Positions 9,725 through 20,639 of a stretch of 24,220 bases of DNA are shown here, piece by piece; position 1 is the first letter of the stretch, and every line of letters starts with the position of its first letter. Below the pieces are notes generated by a model. It had not been told where the DNA came from and searched no databases. It saw nothing but the letters and a program-made list of their open reading frames with translations. The stretch is from Rhizophagus sp. LPA8_4_AMF (taxonomy: Eukaryota > Glomeromycota > Glomeromycetes > Glomerales > Glomeraceae). A program made the position numbers and the translations under genes. The stretch is from contig JADRCO010000954.1 of NCBI GenBank assembly GCA_021464525.1, positions 1 to 24,220 of the forward strand, given 5' to 3'.

Positions 9725-10871
9725 AAATAACAATATCAGATGACCATCATCATATTCATTAAACTTTTTTTATACTTTCATAAGCTTTATATTAAATAAT
9801 ATTAGATTCAGATTTTAATATCAAATAAACATTTTACCATGTATATAAAATCATGTAATTTAGAGTATAATTTTATACGCAAAAAAAAAAATTGAAGATT
9901 CGTACTTACGAACAATCATAATAAATTATTGGTACAACACGTACATGATGGCCGAATAATAATTATTGCAAAAAAAAAAAAATTATTTCGACCCAATTTT
10001 ATCCAAATATATCCTCTATATTTCAATTATTCATCAATGGCGATGCCGCATGCAACGCTGATCGATTTTTTTTGACAATTCCGATAACTCCGATGACTTA
10101 GTTGCAGATTGTTTTCGTTACGGCTCAAAATTAACCCGGTGCACTAATTGTGCCCAACATTTAATTAATCGGTCATCCTTAAAAAATCAATTTGATTTAA
10201 TATTACGTTAAATTGAATTTTTTTTTTTTTTCAGATTTAACTTACTGTAAGAGTCAGAGATCGTCTTGATATTGAGAATATTTTGTCAAATTTTTTATAC
10301 AATTATGCTTGTATTTAGTGTACATTCTATAATAAAACAAAATTATCAACTATTCTAAGTACATAAAACTCGATAACTTCAAACTCTAAAAAAATGCCCA
10401 TAATTTAGGCCGGAATTATAAGTTTTGGCCAGAATTATAAACGAGATTACAAATCACATGGCATTTATATGATGTGAACGACGGTTGTTAAACGGTCTGC
10501 GCTACGGTCGAAATTCATAGTATCTATTTACCAGAATTAATGATTATCTTCTAAAATTCTGACAGTAGTAAAACCTCATTTTTATAATTATTGTTTTTTG
10601 TGCTGTTGCAGTGCGAAGAAATTATTCTCAAAAAGAAGCTTCTTATGTCTTATGCATTACTGTAGAATAATTACGCTGGAATTAAATACCAATAATGTGT
10701 CATAAATAATTTTTCACGTTATTATTAAATTTAGATCTCTATTAACCTATTTATAAAGTCTGGGCATAATCAAAACACTCATTGATGATTTTGCCAAATT
10801 TTTAAGGTCAGGGACGAGAGCTGTTTGAAGACAAATTATTTAGACGATCTCGAACGAAAGAAATAACCCCC
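9725..10871. other. AT-rich region with a third, gene-less copy of the UGT 3' flank
   Basis: From about 10,099 to 10,330 the sequence follows the flanks at 338-545 and 5039-5475, including GGTGCACTAATTGT and GATATTGAGAATATT. No UGT exon follows it. From 10,330 to 10,871 I see only AT-rich sequence with two nearby GGCC(G/A)GAATTATA words (10,408-10,440), also present near 12,190, which may be old transposon ends. Confidence 0.5.
10099..10330. repeat. Remnant of a third tandem-duplication unit (flank only)
   Basis: Third copy of the sequence that lies just downstream of each UGT gene. Spacing between successive copies is about 4.7 kb and 5.1 kb, consistent with a tandem array whose third gene has been lost or replaced. 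Confidence 0.6.
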
Positions 10872-11051
10872 CTTCAATTTCAACTTGTAGGAAAATATCA
10901 TTTAATCAGAATCATAACCCGAGAAAAATATGGTTTGTATGAGATGAAAGCCAGATTGTCTAAACAGGTAGATGTTGCTTTAAGAGAACTTCCACAGCAG
11001 CTCAAAAGACTTATGGCGTTTTGGAGGGGAGCAAATCAGAAATTTAGATAA
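10872..11051 (+). pseudogene. Short decayed coding fragment of unknown family
   Basis: A 59-codon open stretch ends at TAA 11,049-11,051 and contains the wording KARLSKQVDVALREL and LKRLMAFWRGANQKFR. Its amphipathic, charged composition is unlike the low-complexity translations nearby. It may be an exon of the decayed gene at 11,640-13,655. There is no credible start, and the family is not recognised. Confidence 0.3.
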
Positions 11052-11639
11052 GAGATTGGACTTGAGTCAGAATGACTCGAAAACGACTTAGAAAAGTAAC
11101 TCGAGTCAGAATTACGATCATAATTTTGCCTTGGTCAGAATAACTGGAGACGTCAGACTCAAATTAATTTGACTGAATGATAAGATTGTGAAATGACTAA
11201 TGATAAGGCGTTTACGTGCATATATTTAAATTTATCTAAATTAGTTTATTTTAAATTAACGTAATCTTTCAAGATAATCACACTTTATTAAAACGTGATG
11301 TAATGGGCATGTTTCATTCAGACAATTTTATTCAAACAGAAAATATACGATCGAACTTTTTATTTACTTATTTGTTCTTAGTAAGTTATTTTAAATTATA
11401 ATAAAAGAAATTATTTATTGTAATAATTAATTTAAATGATTATTAGGAGAATTATGTGATGCATACCTTGATCAAAAAATTGATCACAAAACAAGGATTA
11501 GAATAGTTATGCGCACATTTTTGTTCTTTGAAATATGGTAAGATTATATTTAACGTTGTGGCATGGTTCATTCACCAAAATGGTAAATATGCAACGCAGT
11601 TTTATATCTATTTAAAGTTTTGAAATTTTTATTAGTATG

Positions 11640-12782
11640 GCAGAATCTTTGGTGATGCTCATTATGGACCATCGAGAATAACTATCCTGACTATCCTATA
11701 TTTTTATGGGAACATGGAACCGGGTTCTTGAACATTATTTTTGGTATATCACGTCAAGTAATAGCTGATTTTAATTTTATGAACTTTATAAAATTCAAAA
11801 CCGTGTAAATCATCGAGATAAAATTTCACGTGCTAGACGAATTAATACGTCAAGAGATCGAACATCAGCCGGAGGTAGGAATTTTTTTTTTATATCGATT
11901 AAGATATATTTAATAAAAATTCACAAAATCTGTATATTTAGGTTACGTATTTGATATTGATTAGGGATTGGAATCGATTCTACCAAAATCGAATCTATCA
12001 AAAATCGATAAGAATCGATTTTAAAGCGATTATCGAAAAAAAATCTAATCTATTACATTTGTGGTAACTTTAGTCAAGTTCATAGTATTGGCACGAATTA
12101 CGAGTAATGTGACTCTTAGATAAATAGCTTACCCTAAAAAAATATATAAAAAATGTTAGTTTATAACGGGTTAAATAAAATTCTAATTCTGGCCGGCATT
12201 ATGAATTGGGCCCGAATTATACTATTAGTTTAAAATTTGAAAAAAAGTAAAAATTTTTTTTTTTTTTTTTAACAAATGAACATAATAAATATTAACAAGT
12301 ATAAATCACAAAAAAAACAATAAATGCATATACATACATAAAAATTTTAGTAGTGTTAAAAAATTCGATTTTTCATTAAAATCGGGGATCAACAAAATCA
12401 TAACGTCTCAAATGTTGTATTTTTATAGTGCATAAAATCGATTAGAATCGATTAATCGAAAATCGAAAATCGAATCTTACAATTGAATCTTGAGATTCGA
12501 TTAATCGCGGTTAGTCGATTCTAGAATTGATTCTCCAAATGGCAATCGATTCCAATCCCTAAATTATTGATGGTCCTCATGAAACTATTGAATGTTTGCG
12601 TACTTGTCAATCTGAAGATGACCTTAAAGAAGTAATTTATGTTGGATATAGTGAAGAAATATCATTTGCATAATATCTCCAAATTTGCAGCTTCAATTCA
12701 TCAACTTATCTGCGTATTGAACATTCGTCAGATGATTAGAATAATAGAAATAGTGATGACGACGATCAATCAAAATTTAGCT
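11640..12782 (+). pseudogene. Decayed multi-exon gene, 5' part, interrupted by a hAT-like MITE
   Basis: Readable pieces are PIFLWEHGTGFLNIIFGISR (about 11,695-11,755), then after a one-base frameshift NHRDKISRARRINTSRDRTS up to 11,874. A GT-AG intron of 67 nt follows (11,875-11,941), then GGYVFDID, the MITE, and GPHETIECLRTCQSEDDLKE onwards from about 12,572. A last exon-like piece with a TAG runs to about 12,782 in an acidic, Ser-rich tail. Dropping the MITE joins VFDID directly to GPHETIE in frame. The wording faintly recalls long transposon-derived fungal proteins, but I cannot name the family. Frameshift and stops make it non-functional. Confidence 0.55.
11962..12561. mobile_element. hAT-like MITE, about 600 bp, in a decayed gene
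   Basis: Perfect 18-bp terminal inverted repeats TAGGGATTGGAATCGATT lie at 11,962-11,979 and, inverted, at 12,544-12,561. The interior is full of AATCGATT-type words near both ends. The flanks are ATATTGAT on the left and TTATTGAT (7 of 8 identical, offset by two bases) on the right, consistent with a decayed 8-bp hAT target duplication. There is no ORF inside. Confidence 0.75.
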
Positions 12783-12879
12783 GATATACAAATTATTTAA
12801 TATTTATTAATCACATTTATTTAAAATTTTTATTTTAAAATAAATTAAATCACAGATAGAAATTGAAATTGTTGGTCTC

Positions 12880-13655
12880 GACTCTTATTGGATGAATCGG
12901 ATGAATTGGATGATTGAATCAAATATGAGAAATGAATCTGGCAAATGAAAATGAAACAACAAATATTTCATTGGCATTATTCCCGATTTGAATTACATTA
13001 TTAGTCAGAAGTCAGTTTCTCAAAAGCAATTGAAAAGATTGTTACACTGTTTATGCCTGAAGAATTTTTTAATTGATATTTGAAAAGATCATGATGCCTT
13101 TGCATGCATGGTATTCAAAAATACGTTCAACAAGCAAGCACTATCTGAAACAACTGAAACAGCTGGTTTACTTAGTCTTAATAACACGAATCAATAATTA
13201 TTGAATTGACAAATGTTCAGGAAAATTGTTTAAATCAACGAAATGAACGTTGGAAAGGACGTAAAAGACTTGTGCCCATTCCAATAGCTGTTGAAACTAA
13301 TGGTAATGTTTCTTACATAATATTAATGACGCAATCGTATCTAATTTTCATCCTCTAATTTCAGGTGGATACTTGACAGTAGGGATGGGGAGCGACTCGA
13401 GCGACTCATTTCGGTTCCGAACCGATACTATTTGAGGAGCCGAGTCGAGTCGGCTCGAGTCGGCTTATCCATTTCAGTTCCATTTCGGCTCTTGGTCAGA
13501 ACTGAGTCTGTTCTTATCAAAATTTGTCAGAGCCGATTCGAACCGAAATGCCGAAGCGGATTCCTAAAGTCGAGTCAAGTCGACTCACGTGAGTCGATCC
13601 CCATCTCTACTTGACAGACGAGAGGATAACTTTTTTTTTACAAATTCATATTTAA
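12880..13655 (+). pseudogene. Decayed gene, 3' part, interrupted by a second hAT-like MITE
   Basis: Readable pieces are FSKAIEKIVTLFMPEEFF (about 13,015-13,070), DAFACMVFKNTFNKQALSET (from 13,095), then after a frameshift NQRNERWKGRKRLVPIPIAV up to 13,302. A 62-nt GT-AG intron (13,303-13,364) and GGYLT follow. A 230-bp MITE cuts the frame here, and beyond it DERIT leads to TAA at 13,653-13,655. It may be the same gene as 11,640-12,782 or a separate exon set. Family not recognised. Confidence 0.5.
13380..13609. mobile_element. hAT-like MITE, 230 bp, perfect 8-bp target duplication
   Basis: The ends TAGGGATGGGGA (left) and TAGAGATGGGGA (right, inverted) match at 11 of 12 bases. The perfect 8-bp duplication CTTGACAG flanks it at 13,372-13,379 and 13,610-13,617. 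The interior is rich in GAGTCGA/CGACTC repeats. An open frame at 13,432-13,614 is just the element's repeat read through. The intact duplication suggests a younger insertion than the one at 11,962. Confidence 0.9.
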
Positions 13656-13998
13656 AAAAAGAGTCATGTAATAAACCAAGACGATATTTATGGTAGTTCA
13701 AATTTTAAGTCATTAGAGAAAATGAGTAACGATACAGTATTATAGTCTAAAAAATCGTCAAGCTATGAAGATTTTAATAAGAATACGATGTAATGAGAAT
13801 AATTATATTAGAAACATAAAAACCGAATATTGATTCAAAACTAAAATTATAGAAAATAAATCTTTAAAATTTATTTGTAAAAAAAAATGTTTCGTGGATA
13901 TAAAATAAAATTTACATAATATCATTTGTTTTTAATTGAGATAAATACCATACATAGATGCATAGTATCGAAAATTGATCATATCATATTTCTGATGA

Positions 13999-16124
13999 TT
14001 ATTCGCTCAGTTCTTCAATATTTAAAATATTTCTCCAATAGGGAGTAACAAATATCTATTGTTATCAATTTATCAGTTAAAAAAAACAAGCATAAAAGAA
14101 AAATTATTAACCACATTACTTAACAGAAAACTACATAAATATATGTACCTGTTTGGGATCCATTTCCTTTCTGATATTGATCCATTTATTATACTTGCTA
14201 TATAAATTTGGAACTTTTTCTCTATAATATTTTGGAATATGCTTGCCCCAATGACAACGAAAATTGTCGTCTTTAAACTCCTCCCAGTATTGGTTAAAAA
14301 ATTTTTCGGGAGTACCAATTAAGTTTCCTTCAAAATACAGGAGATCAATACGAAGCATATTTTGTCCATATGATGGGCTTAACCAGAATTTACTCGCTTT
14401 TGCAGTGTAGAGTTCAGTTGCATTATTTCCCACAGCACTAGGTCCGCGCTTAAAAACTCCATTCAACTTATTCGTAAGTTCTGTGTAATAAATATTATAT
14501 TACGGATTTATAATGTTAAAATATGAATTTGATATTTATGAATAATACATTAACATAATTAATTACTCTGTGCTTGATCAATCGGAAACCATAATTCGGT
14601 AAACGCGTTTGGAAGAATTATATCTGAAACCTACAAAATAGAAGTGTAAGAAGAGTAAGATGTTAACTAGTAATTCTTTAGTTTTTATTACTCTGCTCTA
14701 TCATCAGGAAATTTTTCCACTTAAAATCCATATGGAAATCCACATCGAATATTGTGGAAATATGTGGAAATCTGAATAGTTCTAATATTTTCCAAATACC
14801 CTGTAACGAAACATGTGGTATTTTCGGCGTAAGATCCACAAAATTCGATGTGAATCCGCGTAGAATTCCACATATTTCTGAACTAATCCATGTGGAATTA
14901 CGTGGATCGATCTACCTAAAAATTTCATGACGATTTTACCTCATCATCCATCGGTATACCTTTATACCAAATATCTTGAAAAGATTGAAGCACAACTCCG
15001 TTAAAAAGGCTCAATAATAGTGCTGCAATATCTTTGTACCAGTCTTTATCAGAAAGAAATAAGTTCAAAACAATATAAGCTATCCTGGCAAGAATTTGGG
15101 TTGTAATTTGAGTACCAAAATATTCAGGAAATTCTTTATATGGTAAAGTTGGTTTATCGTATCCTCCAAAATCTTTAATTCTTGTCCTTTTCGCCTTCCA
15201 AATAGTTAAACGGTTAATTTTTTCCTGTGGCCACCATAATAAACGCGAGTACTCATTGTCATTTTCGGTGAAAAATTTGTATAAACTAGGTACAGTTTGA
15301 GTACCAGGACCAAGAAGATCGATTGGACAGCCTTCTTGATAATCAGGATTCAAACCCGAGTCAATAAGAGCACAGACTTGGCTTCCATAAATATAATAAT
15401 TTGGAATAAGATTAAAGGTTACATGAGTGATTATTCCACATAATCCCATCGAGACTCCAGCAGCAAAAAATTTGTCATCACCATACGTCAAATTTTCTAT
15501 ATCCCCTTTACCATTGATTAGACTAATGCTAATGATTGAATCTTCAATACTATGTTTCAATGATCCACCAGACGATCCCGTTGAGAGAAATCCGCCAACA
15601 GTTTGATGTGCAATGCCACCAAGAGCAGGTAAAGCAAATCCAGCTTTATTGATAAGATAATTCAAACTATTTTCAACTTTAGAATTATTATCTAGCTGAT
15701 CACGATTTAAATGAGTGCCGGCTTTGACTGTGGCAGTATGATCTGCTTGATTAATCTCTACGCCATTAAATTTCACCAATGAAAGGAGTTTGATTGTTTT
15801 ACCAGATTGTGCATCCCAAATCGCATTTTTAACGGAGTGATTGGATCCGATTACTCTAACAATCGTATTTCCACTATTGTATGCATTCCTGACGATATCT
15901 TGTATTTCCTTCACGGATTCAGGATAATAAATGATATCAGCGTTAAGATGTAACTTTCTTACTTCTGGTTTTGGCGGAATTTTTACATCTTCCAGCTTGA
16001 GAAGCTTATTGTGTATTTCGTTAACAACGTGAGCTTTTTCTTCGTCACTTTTGGTTCTGATTAATCTTTTAACATTATCGTTGAACCAATTAAATAATTC
16101 ATCATGATTTTTTGGATTAGACAT
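13999..16124 (-). CDS. FAD-dependent oxidase, D-arabinono-1,4-lactone / L-gulonolactone oxidase type
   Basis: Predicted 545-aa flavoprotein of the VAO/PCMH fold. Exons on the minus strand are 16124-14940, 14630-14567, 14480-14149 and 14055-13999, with GT-AG introns of 309, 86 and 93 nt and frame kept to TAA at 13,999-14,001. The FAD-binding domain (about 60-240) contains VIGSNHS, whose His96 is the expected covalent FAD-histidine in this family, and GGIAHQTVGGFLSTGSSGGS around the pyrophosphate site. The C-terminal domain carries CHWGKH (493-497), the HWxK signature of aldonolactone oxidases. Length is close to fungal ALO (about 530 aa). In fungi ALO makes erythroascorbate, but related enzymes oxidise alditols or other sugars, so the exact substrate is open. 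There is no signal peptide. Strong ALO-type organelle anchoring is not evident. Confidence 0.88.
14708..14926. mobile_element. Inverted-repeat element (MITE-like) inside intron 1 of the oxidase gene
   Basis: The two outer ends share GAAATTTTT in inverted orientation. The arms share inverted blocks such as ATCCACATCGAATnTTGTGGA and ATATGTGGAA. Subtracting its 219 bp leaves a 90-nt intron, the same size as the other introns in the window. No clear target duplication is visible, so the ends and superfamily are uncertain. Confidence 0.5.
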
Positions 16125-18585
16125 TTTTTTTTCCTTTCAATGCGTAAAAATTTTATACGTACTTATATTATATTCAGCAGTTGGTATTCAACGCCTTGCT
16201 GCATTACAATGAAGTCAATGAGTCAATAACATACCTTTTCTGATTTGTTATGATCAGCAACATTACATCATGATCCTATTCTAAATTCTAATTCGCTAAT
16301 CAATAAGACTCTTAATTCATTAAATCTTGTCTTTGAACTTTTATGGCTAACAAAGCTTGGGATAATAAATGGTAAGTCTTATGATGTCTTAAAATAATCA
16401 TGTTTGCGAAACTTTTGAAGGTTACAAAATATCTTGATACAGTATTAGCTAGGGGACTAATTAAATCAAAAGTATATCAGTTAGCTATAAAAATTTGTAT
16501 ATTAGAGACTTTTATTGTTACACGAAACTTTAAATTGATCTTATTAAATCATTTTACTATAAAAAAAACCCAAGACTCTAAAAGATTTCCACGAACATCA
16601 TATTTATTATTATTCTTTCTTTTGGTTAGAAACTATTCTTAAGAGCTATTGCAAGGTAACCACGTTGTCAAAGATTTTAAAATAGGTTGATTATTTCTTC
16701 TTTATAAAAAGAAAATATTTGAGGTTCTCAAAACCAAATTCTTAAAATTTTATGTTAAAAGGTGAAATATCTGAACGTAACTTTGATCTTAATTAATTAT
16801 TTAAAACATTATTGAAACGTGGATTTACCTTCAAATTTTCACAGCAAACTATAGATAGGTTAACATGTAATAATAGATAAATGCCGAAGATCTCAGAGAA
16901 AAATTCAATCACGTAGAGCAAGCCAACTTTCTGTAATAAACGAAAAGCAACCCAGCGAGAAAAATTATTCTTGAGATTAACCAAGGACTCATACAATGAA
17001 TTGTCATGATAAAGATCTTAAGCAAAAAGCAAACATATGTATAATATATTAGATGTAAAATATTCTAATGATTTTTTCGTACGATTTCTGTATAGTTTAC
17101 TGCGGTTTTAAAATTCGATGGTTGGGTAACAATAATATAATATATGTAAAATTTTTTCACGTTTATACATACTATGGTATGAACACCAATGTTGCGGGTT
17201 TTTGAATGATTTAATTCTAAATTTATTATTAGGTAAAATTTCTATACCTGCTTATCTGATAAAATTACAAATATATAATATATGTAAGACCCCAAAAAAT
17301 ACTATTACAGGGTCAGATCCGGACAAGAAAAATTTTCTATTAGCTGTACGCAATTTTTCAAGACCGAAATTACGATAATGGCAGTTAGAAAGATCTGTCA
17401 ACTCATATTTCGAGATCTTATCGTTATTTATATAAGGGCATCTTTGAGATTTTATTAATTACGATAGAAAAATATTCTTGGCCACAATTATGAAAGCGTT
17501 TCGAAAAATTTTGCAGTATATTACTCCATAAATTTATATTTTTCTAGATATTTATAACATTATGGTTATAAATTAATCTAAACCCTATACTATTATATAC
17601 AAATGAATTTTTTCGACAACTGGATTCGTGTAAAAGTTTTCAAATAATGTATATTAATATTATTTCCAAGAATAATATTTAAAGTTTTATTAGAAATGTA
17701 CAAAAATGAACTCAATATTTTCAAATTGGAATCGTAAAACTTATGGAATCTATATGATGTTTACAATCATCTAACAAAAGAATACTTCATAAACTCGTAC
17801 TGTGACTGAATCATATGAAGAAATCGAATTATAAAATTTCTTGATTTTTCATTCAATTGTCTTTTTCAAGATATTATGAGAATTATTTAATTATTTATTT
17901 ATAAAATTTATAAAAAATAATTTAAGTAGTGTATAATTATGGATATCTATTAAAAGTAACTTACCGTAATTGAAATTCTAATTCCAATTTTGGCCTCCTC
18001 ATCTAGAATTTACGAAAACTATAAATTTTTAAAGTTGATGAAGTATGTACATTTTTTTCAAGTAATATATCAAAATGATTCATGATGTTTCTTAAGTAAC
18101 ATGAATAGGATTTGGAAATTTTTATAATGAATTAATATTATTTAAATTCGTTATACTATCACACAATCGGATTTATTTAATTTTTTCTTAATCACGAGTT
18201 TCGTTATCTACTGAGATACTTTCATATATTTCTGAAAAAGATAAGGAGCGCGCAACATAAACGGAGATGTAATTCATTAACAAGCTACTATAAGACAATC
18301 ACTGACGTAACCGTTCATAAATTCATTACTCTCTCTATACACGTTAAATTTTGTTATTTTCCTTAATCGTATTTTATAAAAATTCAAAATCGGAAATTGT
18401 ATCATCACATTTCTACCAAAAAAAAACAAAAAAAAAAAAAAAAAATAAAAATATATTTACATCGAAAATATGAAAGAAATTTTTAACTGCAGTGATCGTC
18501 CAATCATACATTGCTTATTACAAAATTTCTCCACGTCACAGTCGAAAATTTTTCGGGTGTCAGATATAGTATTCCCGTGCAAAAG
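16125..18585. other. Gene-poor AT-rich region upstream of the oxidase gene
   Basis: This holds the presumed promoter of the minus-strand oxidase just above 16,124. Nothing else is supported. Short open frames at 16,400-16,642 (plus) and 16,793-16,996 (minus) are AT-biased, have no recognisable motif and no gene-like context. A poly-A-like tract lies at about 18,419-18,445. Confidence 0.5.
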
Positions 18586-18589
18586 AAAA

Positions 18590-18960
18590 TTATTTCCATT
18601 GTTTATTTAAACAAGATATTGAAAATCTAACTAGTGAATGGACGAATGAGCTCAAGAAGGTAAAATAATTCGGGGATGAGTGCCCACAGAGTGGCGACAT
18701 GCTAGAGTAGTGAGCACGAAAATGCTGTGATGTGACTTGTGGAAGAATGTTCACCAAGAAGGTAACACATCGTGGAATTACGGTCAAGAAAATAAAACAC
18801 ATAGGCAAAAGTAAGTGGATTATTTTTCAATTATTGAAAATTATTTTCGGTATACGAATTTAGTAACATTTATATGGTTCCCTTTTGAAAGGATAGCAAG
18901 AGAATGCGGGGCATGGCTCATTGGCTCAGGCCACAAGAAGGATAGGTTATTTTCTTTGAT
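18590..18960. repeat. AAGAAGG-containing dispersed repeat, copy A
   Basis: Homologous with 20,640-20,830. Shared words include GAATGA(G/A)C(T/A)CAAGAAGG, GTG/ATGCTAGAG, AGCAC.AAAATGCTG, GTGAC(T/C)TG and (T/C)AACAC in the same order. It is noticeably more GC-rich than its surroundings. It is probably an old SINE, LTR or MITE fragment of unidentified class. The minus-strand open frame at 18,590-18,808 is a by-product. Confidence 0.6.
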
Positions 18961-20545
18961 GGTAAATTTTGTGAATTTAAAATACATCGCATAATAATAA
19001 TATTATAAGTTTATTCAATAAATTAGTTTTAGCCTCATTGGGTTTTATATAAATATTAATTTTAGATTTTAAAATTTCAAATGGAAAATTATTTAAAACT
19101 AATCGCTTAATGGGGTTGTTTAATAAATCAACCCATTTTTAGAATTTTTTTTTAATTTAGAACGCAGCAAAATTTTTAAATTAATTAATTATAATTCATA
19201 TAACAACGTTTAATAAAAACTACTTCTTTAGCCAGATTTCTTTTCTGGTATAATTCATATTATTTCAGGACCAGTCAAATTCACCATAGTATGGATGAAC
19301 ATCATCTGTTGATACCACATCAGTAAACATATGCACTGCCGTGCAATCATATGCTCATCTAAATAGATATTAAAATTTTCGTAGAATCGGGGATTCTGTT
19401 TCCGTTAATTTCCGTTAAATTATTTAGATATTCACTAAGTATAGTTTAAGACACGAAGCAAGGTGGCTTGGGTGTAATCTCGAACTTCAGGTTACATCAG
19501 ATATGGTTAGAATCATTTCTACTTTGGAATCATCAAACCATCAGCAAAAACGTATTGCCGTGATTATCAAATCTTTTCGTTTAAAAATCATATGAATGGA
19601 CGATCATCCATTGTAAATGGTTTTTTCAAAAAACCATCAAAACCATCAAAAAATTTTTCGGATATACCGGATAAAGAAAACTTTCATCTTTCTGCATTGT
19701 GTTATTAAAACTAGATACCAATAATTTATTAAATTTATTAATATTATTTTTATTATGAATTCTCTTTTCATATTATTTCAAACTCCGAAGGCCAGTTAAA
19801 TTACAACAATAATATAGTACGATATAAATGGGCATCATTGCTAAAAACGCATAATTGTTTAATCGTTTTGCATTCATCTAAATAATAGGTCGTTCATTTA
19901 TAATAATTTGATCCTGGTTATTAATAATCGACTTTGATCTAAAAAGCACGGTAAGAATAATCATTGTTAAAGATTATGACTAAGCCCCCTAGAAAATCCA
20001 TTATAATCAAAAAAAATTTTTTGCCTTTTTGCTGGGATAATCAATGAAGACCTATGAAGACAATGAAAAATAAGAAAATTTTTATTATTGTGAATTACTT
20101 TTATTTGTTTAATTTTTTTTTTTTGATAAAATGTTTCCTTATGTTCATTTTTTAGCATAGATCTTGTACAAATTGGCTTTTACAATTTTATTTGTGCACG
20201 ATATAAAAATTTATAAAGAATTATCAGATTAAACTTTAATATACGCCTTTGTTTGATAGATGAACGAATAATCATTCATCGTTAATAATTTTAAATTGTC
20301 TTCCATAAATATTGGCGTTTCTTTTCGTATTATTCATAAATGTTAATTTTTAAAACTTATAAGAAAATTGCCAATTTACGAATATTACTAAGCTTTATAA
20401 AAAAATTTATAAATTGGGCTTTTCCAAAATATCACAAAATATCACCTAAAATTCTTTCGTATTAAAATTACATTCAAAAGATACTTAATAATACAATAAT
20501 AGAAAATTTCTATAATTTAAAAAAATGCTTCTTAAAGAAAAATAT
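18961..20545. other. AT-rich region with one internal repeat pair, no gene
   Basis: No coding sequence is supported. The stretches 19,225-19,375 and 19,745-19,890 are diverged direct repeats, sharing the words ATTATTTCA, CCAGT(C/T)AAATT, ATCAT and CATCTAAATA in order. A short tandem of CCATCAAAA occurs near 19,635-19,655. The minus-strand open frame at 19,967-20,158 is Lys/Ile/Phe-rich low complexity. Confidence 0.45.
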
Positions 20546-20614
20546 ATCCCTTTGATGATTAAATTTTACATATATATAAATTGGATAAATTAACCTCAAA
20601 ACCATCAAAGGGAT
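20546..20614. repeat. Perfect 12-bp inverted repeat (hairpin)
   Basis: ATCCCTTTGATG at 20,546-20,557 faces CATCAAAGGGAT at 20,603-20,614 across 45 AT-rich bases. Similar CTTTGATG(A/G) words followed by TAAATTTT recur at about 18,955 and 21,032, so this may be an end motif of the dispersed repeat family next to it. Confidence 0.5.
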
Positions 20615-20639
20615 TAATTAATTTATCATCTTCGCACTT

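Noticed and set aside
13432-13614. 60-codon plus-strand open frame.
   Set aside because: It lies almost entirely inside the 230-bp hAT MITE and reads its GAGTCGA repeats; the element is non-coding.
16400-16642. 80-codon plus-strand open frame near the oxidase promoter.
   Set aside because: AT-driven composition, no recognisable motif, no paralogue and no gene-like context.
18590-18808. 72-codon minus-strand open frame.
   Set aside because: It coincides with a dispersed repeat, and its homologous copy at 20,640-20,830 does not preserve the frame.
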